NCBI GenBank assembly: GCA_034770075.1
Contig: JAVJAP010000127.1
Span: 62,001-126,000 of the forward strand
DNA from: Aralia elata
Taxonomy: Eukaryota > Streptophyta > Magnoliopsida > Apiales > Araliaceae
Length of the DNA stretch: 64,000 bases
Reading direction: 5' to 3'
Below the pieces are notes generated by a model. It worked only from the letters and a program-made list of their open reading frames with translations, searched no databases and was not told the DNA's origin. Every line of letters starts with the position of its first letter. The first letter of the stretch is position 1. The translations under genes and the position numbers were made by a program. Shown in pieces: positions 10,334-21,394 of the stretch.

Positions 10334-13300
10334 TCATTTCGGATCGGAGAGAATAACTGAGGATTTTTGGCGATCGTAATCACCACCCCAATAATGCTTT
10401 AAGCGTTGTCCGTTGACTTTAAATGGCTTATCCGACTTAGTTCTAGCTATCTCAACTGCACCATGTGGGAAGACTTGATGTATAATGAATAGGCCCGACG
10501 ATCTTGATTTTAGCTTCTCAGGAAACAATCTCAGACTTGAATTGTATAGCAGCACTGCTTTTCCCGGTTCAAACTTTCTTTTATGATCTTTTGATCGTGC
10601 CATTTTTTTAGTTTTCTCTTTGTAGATTCTGGCATTCTTATAAGCTTACAAGCGGAATTCATCCAATTCATTGACTTGTAACAATCTCTTTTCGCCTGCA
10701 GCTTGTAGATCAAAATTTAATTTCCGGATAGCCCAGTACGTTTTATGCTCAAGCTCAACTGGGAGATGACATGCTTTACCGTACACAAGCTGGTATGGTG
10801 ACATCCCAATTGGAGTTTTAAATGCTGTCCGGTAAGCCCAAAGAGCGTCATCTAACTTTAATGACCAATCCTTCCGATTTGGATTTACCACCTTCTCAAG
10901 AATCCGTTTCACCTCTTTGTTTAAAACTTCTGCCTGGCCACTTGTTTGGGGATGGTAAGCGGTTGCAATTCTATGCTTCACTCCATATTTGGCCAAGAGA
11001 GCTGTGAAAGATTTGTTACAAAAATGGTTCCCTTGGTCACTAATGATTGCCCTCGGTGTGCCAAATCTTGTAAATATGTTTTTCTGGAGAAATTTCAACA
11101 CCACCTTGGCATCATTCGTTGGTAAAGCAACTGCTTCTACCCATTTCGACACGTAATCTACTGCCAATAGAATGTATTCATTGTTAAAGGATTTTAGGAA
11201 AGGACCAATGAAATCAATACCCCAAACATCAAAAATTTCAACTTCTAAAATCATATTTAAGGGCATCTCATTACGTTTTGATATGTTACCCATCTGTTGG
11301 CATCTATCACATCTTCATACGAATTGATGGGCATCTTTGAACAATGTTGGCCAGTAAAATCCTGCTTGTAACACCTTGGCCGCTGTTTTCTCACCTCCAT
11401 AGTGTCCTCCATACAACGAGTCATGACAATGATGTAAGATGCTATTTGTTTCGCCTTGAGGAATACACCGTCGTATAATCTGATCTGTGCAATGTTTGAA
11501 TAAAAACGGCTCATCCCATATGTACCTCTTAACATCATGTAAGAACTTCTTCTTTTGCTGATTTGTCAAATCTGGGGGATAGACGTTGCTCATTAAATAA
11601 TTGACAAAATCTGCATACTATGGAATCTCTGAGTTTATCGCCAACAATCGTTCATCCGGAAAATATTCGTTGATCACTATTTTATCATTCTTTGCATGTT
11701 CCTCGTTTTCCAACCTCGATAGATGATCCGCCACTTGATTTTCCGTCCCCTTCCTATCCCGGATTTCCAAGTCGAATTCCTGGAGTAGAAGAATCCATCT
11801 AATTAGCCTTGGCTTCGCATCTTTCTTCGAAATTAGATATCGTATAGCTGAGTGATCCGTGAACACTACCACTTTTGTTCCAATTAAGTATGAGCGAAAT
11901 TTATCAAAATCATACATTACCGCTAGCAACTCCTTCTCGGTAGTCGTATAGTTGAGTTGGGCATCAGACAATGTTTTGCGAGCATAATAGATGGCGTGAA
12001 AACCTTTTCCTTTCGTTGACCCAAAACAGCCCCAATAGCATAGTCGCTAGCATCACACATTAACTCGAACGGCATTGACCAGTCTGGTGCTACGATCACA
12101 GGCGCGGTGGTCAATTTTTTCTTCAACGCCTCAAAAGCTGTCAAACATTCCTCGTCAAACTTGAATGGAACATCTTTCTCCAATAGACAACATAAAGGCT
12201 TAGAGATTTTAGAAAAGTCCTTTATGAATCTCCTATAAAATCCGGCGTGTCCCAATAAGCTTCGTATCCCCTTAGCTGTAGTTGGTGGAGGTAGATTTTC
12301 AATTGTCTCCAGTTTAGCTCGATCTACCTCTAACCCTTTTGATGACACCTTGTGCCCAAGAATGATCCCCTCTTGCACCATAAAGTGGCATTTTTCCCAA
12401 TTGAGCACTAAATTGATTTCCACGCATCTTTTCAAAACCAAGACCAGATTTTCCAAACAACTATCAAAGGAATCACCAAACACTGAAAAATCGTCCATGA
12501 ATACCTCCATATTGCGCTCTACCATATCTGAGAAAATAGCCATCATACATCTTTGGAACGTCGCTGGTACATTACATAATCCAAAAGACATCCTTCGAAA
12601 GGCAAAAGTACCATAAGGACAAGTGAAGGTAGTCTTTTCCTGGTCTTCGGGGACAATCACTATCTGATTATAGCCTGAATAACCATCCAACAAGAAATAA
12701 AACTCGTGTCCAGCCAGTCTATCTAACATCTGATCAATAAAGGGTAGAGGAAAGTGATCCTTGCGGGTTGCTTTGTTTAGTTTTCTGTAGTCCATACAAA
12801 CCCTCCATTCGGTCACTGTCCTTGTCGGTATCAATTCATTATTTTTTGTTCTCCACAACCGTCATACCACCCTTTTTAGGCACGCATTGTACTGGACTCA
12901 CCCAACTGCTATCAGATATGGGGTAAATGATACCTGCATCAAGCCACTTCAAAATTTCCTTTTTCACCACGTCTTTCATGATTGGGTGCAGCCTCCTTTG
13001 TTACTCAATTATTGGTTTGGCATCATCTTCTAAAAGGATCTTATGCATACAAAATGAGGGGTTAATTCCTTTAATGTTCGTGATGGTCCAACCAATTGCC
13101 GATTTGTACTCCCAGAGAACTCATATCAACTTACTTTCCTATAATTTGTTAAGTACATATGCAATGATAACAGGCAAAGTAAATGAATCACCTAAATAAG
13201 CATACCTACGATGATTAGGTAGTGGTTTAAGCTCAAGTGTTGGGGTATTTCTAGAGATGGCTTCAATCGCTCAAAGGGTTGTTCTGTGCTTTTCAATGGT

Positions 13301-14485
13301 TCGAATGGGATTTTGAATCGGTGTACCCTAGGCAATGCATCCAACCTCTGAAGATAATCAATAATCTCAGCATCATCTAAATCTTCCTCCTCTGACAAGG
13401 TAGTCTCCAATGGATCCCTAATCTTCAGCTTCAAAAATTCATCATCCACGACTTTTTTTTACCATATCCATTCTGAAACACTCCTCTTCGTCCGTAGGAA
13501 ACCTCATAGCCTTAAACACATTGAACTTCACTTCTTGGTCTTGAACCCTCATAGTTAATACTCCTTTCTGCACATCAATGAGTGTTCTACCGGTTGCTAA
13601 GAATGGTTTCCCAAGTATGATAGGAATGTCCTTGTCTTCTTCGTAATCCAATATGATGAAATCAGCTGGAAATATGAACTTATCAACTTTAACAAGTATG
13701 TCCTCCACAATTCCTCTCGGGTATGTAACAGACCTATCTGCTAGCTGAAGAGATATGTTTGTAGGTTTCGGTGCAGGTAAACCTAACTGAGAGTATATCG
13801 ATAAAGGTATAAGGTTGATACTAGCTCCCAAATCACACAAACATTTATTAAATAACAAGTTACCAATGGTGCAAGGAATAGTAAAGCTGTCAGTATCTTT
13901 CAATTTTGGTGGCAATTTCTTTTGGATCACAGCACTACATTCTTCAGTTAAAGCTACTGTTTCATAGTCCTCAAGCTTTTTCTTTCTTGACAAGATTCCC
14001 TTCATAAACTTAGCGTAACTGCATCTGCTCTAAAGCTTCCACAAATGGTATATTAATTTGTAACTTTTTGAAAATTTCGAGGAACTTGGAGAATTGCTTA
14101 TCTATCTTTTGTTTCTGAAGTCTCTGTGGATATGGAACTGGGGGATATATCTTTGGTGGTGTTGTTTGTCCCTTTTCTTTTTCTTTTTGTTCAATTTCGG
14201 ACTTCTTTCCTTCCTCGTTTGAAAGCTCTGCAATTTCATCTTCTGGTGGGCTGTGCGCCCGCGCTGTGTCCCCATGTACTTCCGGCGCGGCCGTGCCTAT
14301 TGGCAGTAATTGTTTTCCGCTTCTCAAAGTAACAACTTGGCAGTGCTCCTTCCCATCTCCTTTTGGATTAACCTCAGTATCACTTGGGAATGCTCCTTGG
14401 GGTCGACTATTCAAAACATGAGATAATTGTCCTAACTGATTCTCCAGATTTCTAATCGACACTGCTTGACTTTTCACATTCATAT
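10334..14485 (-). pseudogene. Athila B pol (gag C-terminus, protease, RT, RNase H, integrase), degenerate
   Basis: Minus strand, downstream of solo LTR C. In order: gag C-terminal linker (14483-14010), protease with DLGAS and GKPFL (14005-13442), linker (13449-13192), RT with DGYSGYNQ and FMDDF (12858-12000), RNase H start (CDASDY) and rest (11971-11618), integrase HHCC (CHDS...GGHYG, CDRC) and D,D,E core (11593-10646), and an integrase C-terminal part to 10334. Stops at 11618, 11315 and 10646 fit single C-to-T or G-to-A changes. Frameshifts occur near 14005, 13450, 12860-13190 and 12000. The integrase zinc residues and DDE are intact apart from the stops. A GC-rich dyad segment lies in the gag linker (about 14251-14300). 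Non-functional. Confidence 0.85.
14481..14485 (+). repeat. Target-site duplication CATAT, left copy (solo LTR C)
   Basis: CATAT directly precedes TGTGACAACCC; the same five bases follow the right end at 17652-17656. This shows an integrase-type insertion into B gag. Confidence 0.9.
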
Positions 14486-15157
14486 TGTGACAACCCGGAT
14501 TTTCAAAGAATTATTAAATAAGAATTTGACGAATAAAATTCTTATTATGAGACGTTTTGAGTTTGTGTATGTGTATATATGTGTTTCATATTATGAAATT
14601 CGTGATTTTGTATGAAGAGAATTATATATTCGTGTATTTGAGAAATGAGGTTTAATGGTAAATTAAACCATTAATGATAGTAAATGAAATTGTTACGAAA
14701 AAGATATTAATTGAATGTTATTAAGTTAAAATTATATTATGAAATAATATATTTTAACTATTATGCCTTGTTAGCAAAGAAATTGTTATGGATTATATTT
14801 CATAATAATGTGAATAATTCACTTAATTAAAATGGTGAATTAATGTAAATATATATTTATTTTAATAGAATAAATATTTGATGAAATTATTTAGGTATGA
14901 TGATATTGAGTAGTTGATGATAAACAATTTTATCGTCGGTGCGTATTTTTGTTACGCTAATAGAATGGTAATATTCTAATTTAATTTAATAATTAAATTA
15001 GAGGATTAATGTTTTATTAAATAAAATGACTTATTTAATAAAATTATAATCTGGCTAAATAGAATTATAATTTTATTAGTAATGTTTAATTAGATTTATT
15101 AATATAACAAGTTTATTAAATTAAAGTGTGACAATATATATATCTTATAATAAAAAG

Positions 15158-15393
15158 ATTATTAAAATAAACCACAACACTTGGCGCAGTGGTGTAAGCC
15201 GCCCTGGGAACGAACCGTAAACCCGGACGATTCAGGATCGACTCCCACTAGTAACATTTGAAGTGGCCATGGATATTCTGGGTGACGCCATGTCTTAGGC
15301 GGAGCCTATGCGCAAAGCCTGGTCCGGGGTGGGGATTAGTCCGACTCGCGGGTTGGGAAACCCACATTATCAAAAAAAAAATTATTAAAATAA
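15158..15393 (+). repeat. 13-bp target-site duplications of the SINE
   Basis: ATTATTAAAATAA occurs at 15158-15170 and again at 15381-15393, immediately flanking the SINE and its A-run, as target-primed insertion produces. Confidence 0.9.
15171..15380 (+). mobile_element. tRNA-derived SINE
   Basis: A 210-bp unit with a pol III A-box-like TTGGCGCAGTGG (15181-15192), a B-box GGATCGACTCC (15235-15245), a GC-rich body and a 3' A9 run, flanked by 13-bp duplications. It inserted into solo LTR C after C entered B. I do not recognise the SINE family. Confidence 0.85.
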
Positions 15394-16220
15394 GCTAAAA
15401 TGGGGTTTTGGGTTCTAGCCAAACGAGGCATAGAGACCTTTTGTATTTCCTAACTGCTGGTAACTCCCAGCTAAATATTACGTGAGTTTCATCAGTTAGA
15501 GTTGGAGGAGCCAAAGAGCAGAGGAGAGGAAGAGAGAAATTGAGAGAAATCCTCTGTGATTTTGAGAGAAAGTTTGAGAATTCAAAGAAGAAGAAGAAGG
15601 AATCAAGAAAATTCTAGCCATCTAGCTAATTAAAGGTAAGTAATTTGTTCCTAAAAGTTTATAGTTGATTTTCTAATTTAATTCTCTGTAGATGGTTTTG
15701 ATTATTACTTTGTTGAGAAATTGGTTATATATGTTGTTGGATTGTAATAATTTGATTGTGTGTTGTATATGAACGATTTTGAGTGATCAAATCCATGAGA
15801 AGGTATTTTAAAATAAAGAAATTTGAGTTTTGTTGTAATAGGTATGTTTTGGTCTATTTTGAGACTAAAATTGGCTAGTAATTTATGTATAGAATCTGAA
15901 ATTGATGGTGGGTTGTTGAAATTCATTGAAATACGAAAAGAATGCAAGTAGAATGGATTAAAATGGTTTAGAGATGAATTCACAGTATTTGATTTCATTA
16001 AAATGGCCAAAACATGAATACTTTGTATAAACAGTGAATTTTTTGTTTCTAATTGGTTGATTACGTGTAATATAGTGATTAGAATTGTTAGAAACATGTT
16101 GGATATTTGTTTTACATGTTTGATGTCTGGGTGTGTTTAATTTGTGAGTCGGATGGTAGAATTTGAGAAATTTGGACTGGAATTTCACTGGTTCGCGATC
16201 TGCAGGAACAGTCAGTCCAG

Positions 16221-16368
16221 TCTACCGCCCCGGCGGTAGAAATGTACTGGAGTTGTCGCCCCGACGGTAGGCTCGCCCCGGCGATAGAACTATACTAAGT
16301 TTCTCGCCTCGGCGGTGGAGTCGCCCCTGCGGCATTTTGTAGAGGAAATCCACCACCCCGGCGGTGAT
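16221..16368 (+). repeat. GC-rich dyad cluster in solo LTR C
   Basis: Five units occur near 16221, 16255, 16271, 16301 and 16349 with core CGCC(C/T)CGGCG or a close variant. The best is TCTACCGCC-CC-GGCGGTAGA (16221-16240), with perfect 9-bp arms around CC, the same geometry as in the Athila A LTR. Confidence 0.7.
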
Positions 16369-17651
16369 AAAAAAAAATATATATTTCTTTTTCTTTGTGG
16401 CCATGCTATGTTATCATATACATGTTTAAAGCTTGGATTAATGTATTAAACGCATGTTAAGATACTGTGATGTTGTAAGCAATTGCTCATTTAATTTCAG
16501 ATGACAATTAGAATACTAAAATGAGATTGGTTGTGAGTGAATCCTGAAGTGTTGTAGCAAGCCAAAGATTAGCTTAAATAGTGTTAATAAACATTATATG
16601 TCTAAGGTAACGAAGAGTTTAAGACTTAATTAAATGTTAAGTGTCGATTAAAGTGAGACACAATAAAATGAAGGTTTATAAGGAGAACTTAATTTCTAAG
16701 TTGAGAATTGTATAGAGAATAAAAATGAAGGATTATGAAATGTAGAGTAGAGTAATACTAAATGTTAATATGCGACTAATAAATGTTGTGCATGATTATA
16801 TGTCGTGTAGGATGCGTGAAATGCAGATAAGTATAAGCTGATTATGGTAATTGGTAATCTACGAATCAGGCAAGTCTTTCAGTTCCTATTTGTTATGTGA
16901 ACCAAATGATAAACTGTTTTAAATTTATGGTGCAAAAGCATGTTGTATTTTATATATGTTGCAATTATAAAACGACAAAGTCAAAATATGACTACGTTCG
17001 TTAAGTAAAGAATGTTGATTGAGTTATGGGACTCAATCTTTATTTGATATGTGTTGATCATTATGTATGATATGTTTAGTTAAATGTTTATGATTTAGAT
17101 GATGAGCATGTTATCTATGTGTTGTGTGATGCATGCAAACTGTTATATATGCTGAGCTGTCGAGCTCATTCTTGCAAATAACCATTTTTGCAGGTTAAGG
17201 ATCCAAGGTAATGTTATGTGATGCTTGAAAGGCATAGATCAAAGTGAAGCATGAAGATTAAATAAATGTAGTTGATGTAGTCATGTTGAACCATGTTTAA
17301 GAGTTTGATAAATGTATTTGATGATTTTTAAATGTGTAATTTATAATGAGTTGTAAGATATTATTGTTTGTTGTGAAGTTATATTATCCTATATGTAAGA
17401 ATGATAATCCGAGATGTAAAGTTTTATTTCGAAATAATGATGAAGTGAATCATAGAATAAAATTGGATTCCAGAATATGTAGATGATAAAGGTTATGGTT
17501 CAGGGAAAGATGAGAAAGAAAACTGAAAAATTTAAAATTATTCCGCATTTTAATAAGTATATCATTGAATAATGTTGTAAAGTCAGAATGAAGATGTATT
17601 GTTAACGACCGAAGTGAAGAGTTGGATTGTATGAATTTCGGGGTCGTTACA

Positions 17652-17656
17652 CATAT
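17652..17656 (+). repeat. Target-site duplication CATAT, right copy (solo LTR C)
   Basis: It matches 14481-14485; the B gag sequence resumes to the right. Confidence 0.9.
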
Positions 17657-18872
17657 CTACTTGGTTTAACAGCTTATCCCGATTATTCATTCTCCTCTCA
17701 GAAGCTGTAATAAATTTTGTCAAGCAATCCTCCAAACTTTGTTTCCTCTCTGCCTATTGTGGAACTTGATTTTGAAAACCTGGGGGATTTTGTGGTCTTA
17801 GGGCTTGATTTTGAACCTGTGTATTTTTGCTCCAAGAGAACCCCGGATGATTTCTCCACCCCAGATTGTAAGTGTTTTAGTAAGGATTTGGAGGTCGTTG
17901 GTAGCTACCCACAAACTGCATTGCTTCAAGATTAATGGGACAATAATCTGTATGATGTGCTCCCGCGTATAGCTCACAAACATAAGCAACTTGTGGAGTT
18001 TTTGACTCTACTATAACATCAATTTTCTTAGACATAGTTGCCATCTGAGCTGCTAATACTGTGACTGCGTCAACTTCAAACATCCCAACTACCTTTTGTT
18101 GATTCATTCTGGAAGTCGGCCATTGATAATTGTTAGCAACCATTGTCTCCAATAGTTCATAAGCCTCATCAAACTTTTTATCCATAAGTGCTCCTCCCGC
18201 GGCTGCATCTATGCTGGATCGAGTGTTACCACTTAACCCATTGTAGAATGTCTAAACCTGTAGCCACTTGGGTAATCCATGGTGTGGGCATTTTCTCAAT
18301 AAGTCCTTGAATCTCTCCCAAGTCTCATACAGTGACTGTCCATGTTGTTGCTCATAAGTGGAAATCTCATTCCTCAATTTGGCAGTTTTAGCTGGCGGAA
18401 AGAATTTCGTAAGAAATTTCTCAGCTAAGTCATCCCAAGTCGTGATGGATCCCAGCGGTAGCGAGTACAACCAACTATTTGCTTTATCCCTCAAAGTGAA
18501 TGGAAATAAACGTAGTCTGACCGCATCATTCGAAATATTGTGATATTTGAATGTATCACAAATCTCAAGAAAGCTCACCAAATGTTCATTCGGATCATCA
18601 GTGGCCAAACCCCCAAACTGCATCGAATTCTGGATCATCTGAATTATTCCCGGTTTGATCTCAAAAGTGTTTGTAGTGATCGCTGGCCTCGTGATGCTTG
18701 ACTTGATCTTATCTATCTTAGGCATGGCATATTCCCTCAATGATTTCTGCTCTTCGTTATCCATGTTCACTTTCTCAAGTGTCTCTTTGCAGAATTTCCT
18801 CAACTTGCATAACTTATTTTCAAGATCGTCCTCACACTGCACAAGTTCCGGTTGTTTTGATCTAGTTTGCAT
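17657..18872 (-). pseudogene. Athila B gag N-terminal part
   Basis: The capsid/nucleocapsid precursor starts at ATG 18872, 122 bp inside the primer site. The retrotransposon gag domain is clear (WLYSLP, KFFPPAKT, YETWERFKDLL-type motifs, the same blocks as in A gag). A stop at 18252-18254 fits CAG to TAG, and the frame is lost near 17900. The zinc knuckle near 17960 has lost its second Cys (CELY in place of CxxC). Solo LTR C separates this part from the gag C-terminus at 14483. Confidence 0.8.
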
Positions 18873-18993
18873 AAACGAACCAGAATCACCTGAAAAATAA
18901 AATAAAAAAAAATAATAATAAAAAAAAGTGGATGTTGTTTAACTAAAATTGAATCAATTAATCTGATAATTAAAAATTATAAACACAAAATTC
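18873..18993 (-). other. Element B leader
   Basis: A short AT-rich leader with A-runs lies between the primer site and the gag start. No ORF. Confidence 0.5.
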
Positions 18994-19011
18994 TCCCCGG
19001 CAACGGCACCA
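18994..19011 (-). other. Primer-binding site of element B (tRNA-Asp type)
   Basis: The minus strand reads TGGTGCCGTTGCCGGGGA, complementary to the tRNA-Asp 3' end with one mismatch (T for C). It lies 6 bp inside the LTR end. Confidence 0.9.
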
Positions 19012-19017
19012 AAAACT

Positions 19018-20405
19018 TGTTTGCCTAATTTTATACTAGCAAAAATACGCAAGTATACGCAGTCTACAAGTAATAAAGAGTAAGTAGAGTATCGTTCCCA
19101 CGAGGAAAATATGCAATTTATAATAATAAAAACCAATTCTATACTAACTCAATTTAAGTAAACAAGAGATCAATTGTGTGTTGGTGTGAAAACTTTAATA
19201 AAACTAAGTAAATAAATTTCGACAACAGATATTATTGGAAACTTAAGATTACAATTTCACTTATTGCTTCATTTAAATCCATATACCTCTTGTTAAATTA
19301 TGGTAGATACCTCAGATTGTTAATCAGGAACTCATCATTATCTAAAACCACTTCTCAGTGTATCCTAGACAAATCAACCCAAATCTACAAAGGTTAGAAT
19401 TAAGTTGAACACCCTAAATAACTAATTCACTATATCTCTATGTGAATTACAATTAAAAAAAGATTTGAAGCTCAGGTTCCTTATCAGATTACATGCGGTG
19501 TGTAGGTATATCTCTATCCTAAACACAAATTATGAATCCCAAATGTAAGTAGAAAACATAATCACATGCTATTATGATCAGATCTAAATCTATAATCCAT
19601 CTCTCAATTTCATATAGATTATCACGGTAATTACTGGCCAGGTAATTAAGCAATTAAAAGCAAATCATAATAGACAACCTGAGAATACATATCAATAATT
19701 AACCAGTAAGCATATTAGATTAAAACTACACAATAAGATCCATTGCAATCTTAAAAGAGAATTAGTTCATAGCTAAACTGAAATTCATAATCCATAAATT
19801 AAATAGCATTCAAAATTATAAACTAGGAGATAGAGAAGAGAAATAAAACTCTGATTATAGACTCCAATCTCTCCTTAGCTCCTACAATGATTTTTATGTG
19901 CTATCCAATTTGCTTCAAGTCTCCAATTAATTACAAATTAAGATTGAGTCTCTTAATTGATAGATAAATAAAAACTCCTGAAAACTAGCTATTTATAGCG
20001 CCTACTAATTGTCTAAAACCAAATGGAAAAAATAAGTTTGATTACAACTCAAATTCTAATCCAAAACTGCAAAGTCAAACTCCTGTCTCTAGTCAACTCC
20101 CGACCTAGCGCGGTCGTGCTAGGTCCCAGCACAAATCTGGCGCGCCCGCGCAGTCCTTCAGCACAACCCCAATCTGGTAACCAGCGTGCGCGCGCTGCTT
20201 TCCTTCACATTATCGGCGCGGCCGCGTAGCTCTTCAGTACTTCTGACTTTGGTTCCTTCAGTACTCAATTTCCATCAACTTCGGTTCCAAATGCAAAATA
20301 CCTACATTAACATAGAAAATACATGAAAAGTAACTAAAACTCAAGGATTTAAACAATAATGCAGTCAATTGGTATCCAATTAGTAGGTATGAAACCTACT
20401 CATCA
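19018..20405 (-). repeat. 5' LTR of Athila B
   Basis: On the minus strand it starts TGATGAGTAGG (20405) and ends CAAACA (19018), a TG...CA pair next to the primer site. A minus-strand TATA box (TATAAATA) is at 19998-19991. Upstream of it is a GC-rich dyad cluster at about 20104-20229. No ORF of note; a short open frame around 20023-20229 only reflects the GC-rich cluster. Confidence 0.8.
20104..20229 (-). repeat. GC-rich dyad cluster in the LTR of B
   Basis: Four units: CCTAGC...GCTAGG arms (20104-20123), GGCGCGCCCGCGC (about 20140), CAGCG...CGCTG arms (20182-20197) and GGCGCGGCCGCG (about 20215). It lies about 100-230 bp upstream of the minus-strand TATA box, as in A. Confidence 0.65.
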
Positions 20406-21394
20406 TTTTCTCTTAAAAAGTTTTTTGAGCTTATTAGTTCAATACTAGAAAGATATAGTGAGGTAAGAGTAACTCTGAGAAGGAGCTCCCGCCGTTCGGA
20501 GAGGCGAACTGAGTTTGATAGCTAAAGAATTAGCAGTCGAACCTTTGGATGAGGTAAGACCTTTTATTTTTATTCTAAGCATTTATCTTCCTTGCCAGTT
20601 AGAGTTCCTTTGTACTGAGTCAGCGCTGAATGAGTCGATCACCATAGGTTGGGTGTTATTGCAATGTCAAGCTCTGTAATTACAGAGTAGTTATTGTATC
20701 CTGTATCAGGTATATGCTAAGTCGAAGCATGATTTGAGCCCGAGTTACAATATGGACCTAAGTATCGGGGTTAGTCGTCGGTGGTTACCCGACCCCAAAC
20801 TGTAGATTATTTTTCGAAGTGAAATCCGTAGACGAACCCGAAGGTTTTAATAGCCTTTATGGGTCTGGTACTGGACCCGAAGCTAAAGAATCTTTTATAC
20901 CAGTAAGGCTCGGACCTGACTTCCGAAGTCACTATTCCAAAGCCGAAGCCCTAATATGACGTTGAGACCCAAACCTTTGGCTTCCCGAAGCCAGACACAA
21001 AGGACATCCGATCCCGAAGGGATTCCCGAACTACGAAAGGTTCAGACCTGGAGCCGAAGTCAAAATCCTGTCGGCAGAGGGTCGGCCAGGCCCAAAACTA
21101 TATTTCTAGTCATGTTTAACCGTAGATTAATCGGCCAAAAAGATGTTCCTTGAGCTGAAATTTAAAGTACTTCTAAATCCTAGTGAATTGTAGAGCTCAT
21201 TTATAACTTGTAGAGTAAGATAGCCGAACACTTCGACCATCTTAGAGTGGACTCTACTGATCGTAGAGCTCCATTCGGCAATCGTAGAGTGACCTCACCA
21301 ATCGTAGAAGTGACTCCATCAATAGCATTAAAGACCTACTGATCGTAGAGCTGTTCTGTCAGACCGTAGAGTATTTGAGTGGGCTAGAAGATAG
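20406..21394. other. Unclassified 989-bp segment between B and D
   Basis: No credible gene. The left half repeats CCGAAG-type hexamers. From about 21190 to 21375 a TCGTAGAG(C/T)-type motif recurs roughly every 30-50 bp (for example near 21260, 21290, 21345). It may be the remnant of an older LTR or unique DNA; it is cut by B on the left and D on the right. D would be flanked on the left by GATAG (21390-21394). Confidence 0.4.

Larger units (their letters stand above)
14486..17651 (+). mobile_element. Solo LTR C, chromovirus (Tekay-like) type
   Basis: It starts TGTGACAACCCGG and ends GGGGTCGTTACA, imperfect inverted termini, and is flanked by 5-bp duplications CATAT. No primer site, ORF or second LTR copy is seen inside, so it is a solo LTR left by LTR-LTR recombination. 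It is about 2.9 kb without the 223 bp added by the SINE. Long LTRs with TGTAACGACCC-type ends are typical of Tekay chromoviruses; that assignment is by memory of the family. A GC-rich dyad cluster (16221-16368) and a GA-rich leader-like stretch followed by a GTAAGTAA splice-donor-like site near 15636 suggest plus orientation. Confidence 0.75.
7939..20405 (-). mobile_element. Athila-type Ty3/gypsy retrotransposon B (3' LTR outside window)
   Basis: Read on the minus strand: 5' LTR (20405-19018), tRNA-Asp-type primer site (19011-18994), gag (from 18872), protease, RT, RNase H, integrase (ending 10334), a conserved hairpin, an env-like ORF3 (9476-8335) and a 3' UTR cut off at 7938 by element A. 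Solo LTR C interrupts gag. The 3' LTR is expected left of A, outside the window. Coding parts carry stops and frameshifts. B is more complete than A in retaining ORF3. Confidence 0.85.

Noticed and set aside
15171..15250. A functional tRNA gene
   Set aside because: A- and B-box are present but no cloverleaf closes, and the unit has SINE body, A-tail and target duplications.
14486..17651. C as a complete small non-autonomous element (LARD/TRIM) and not a solo LTR
   Set aside because: No direct repeat of the start near the end, no primer site and no polypurine tract seen inside; solo LTR is the simpler reading, though a dot plot should confirm.
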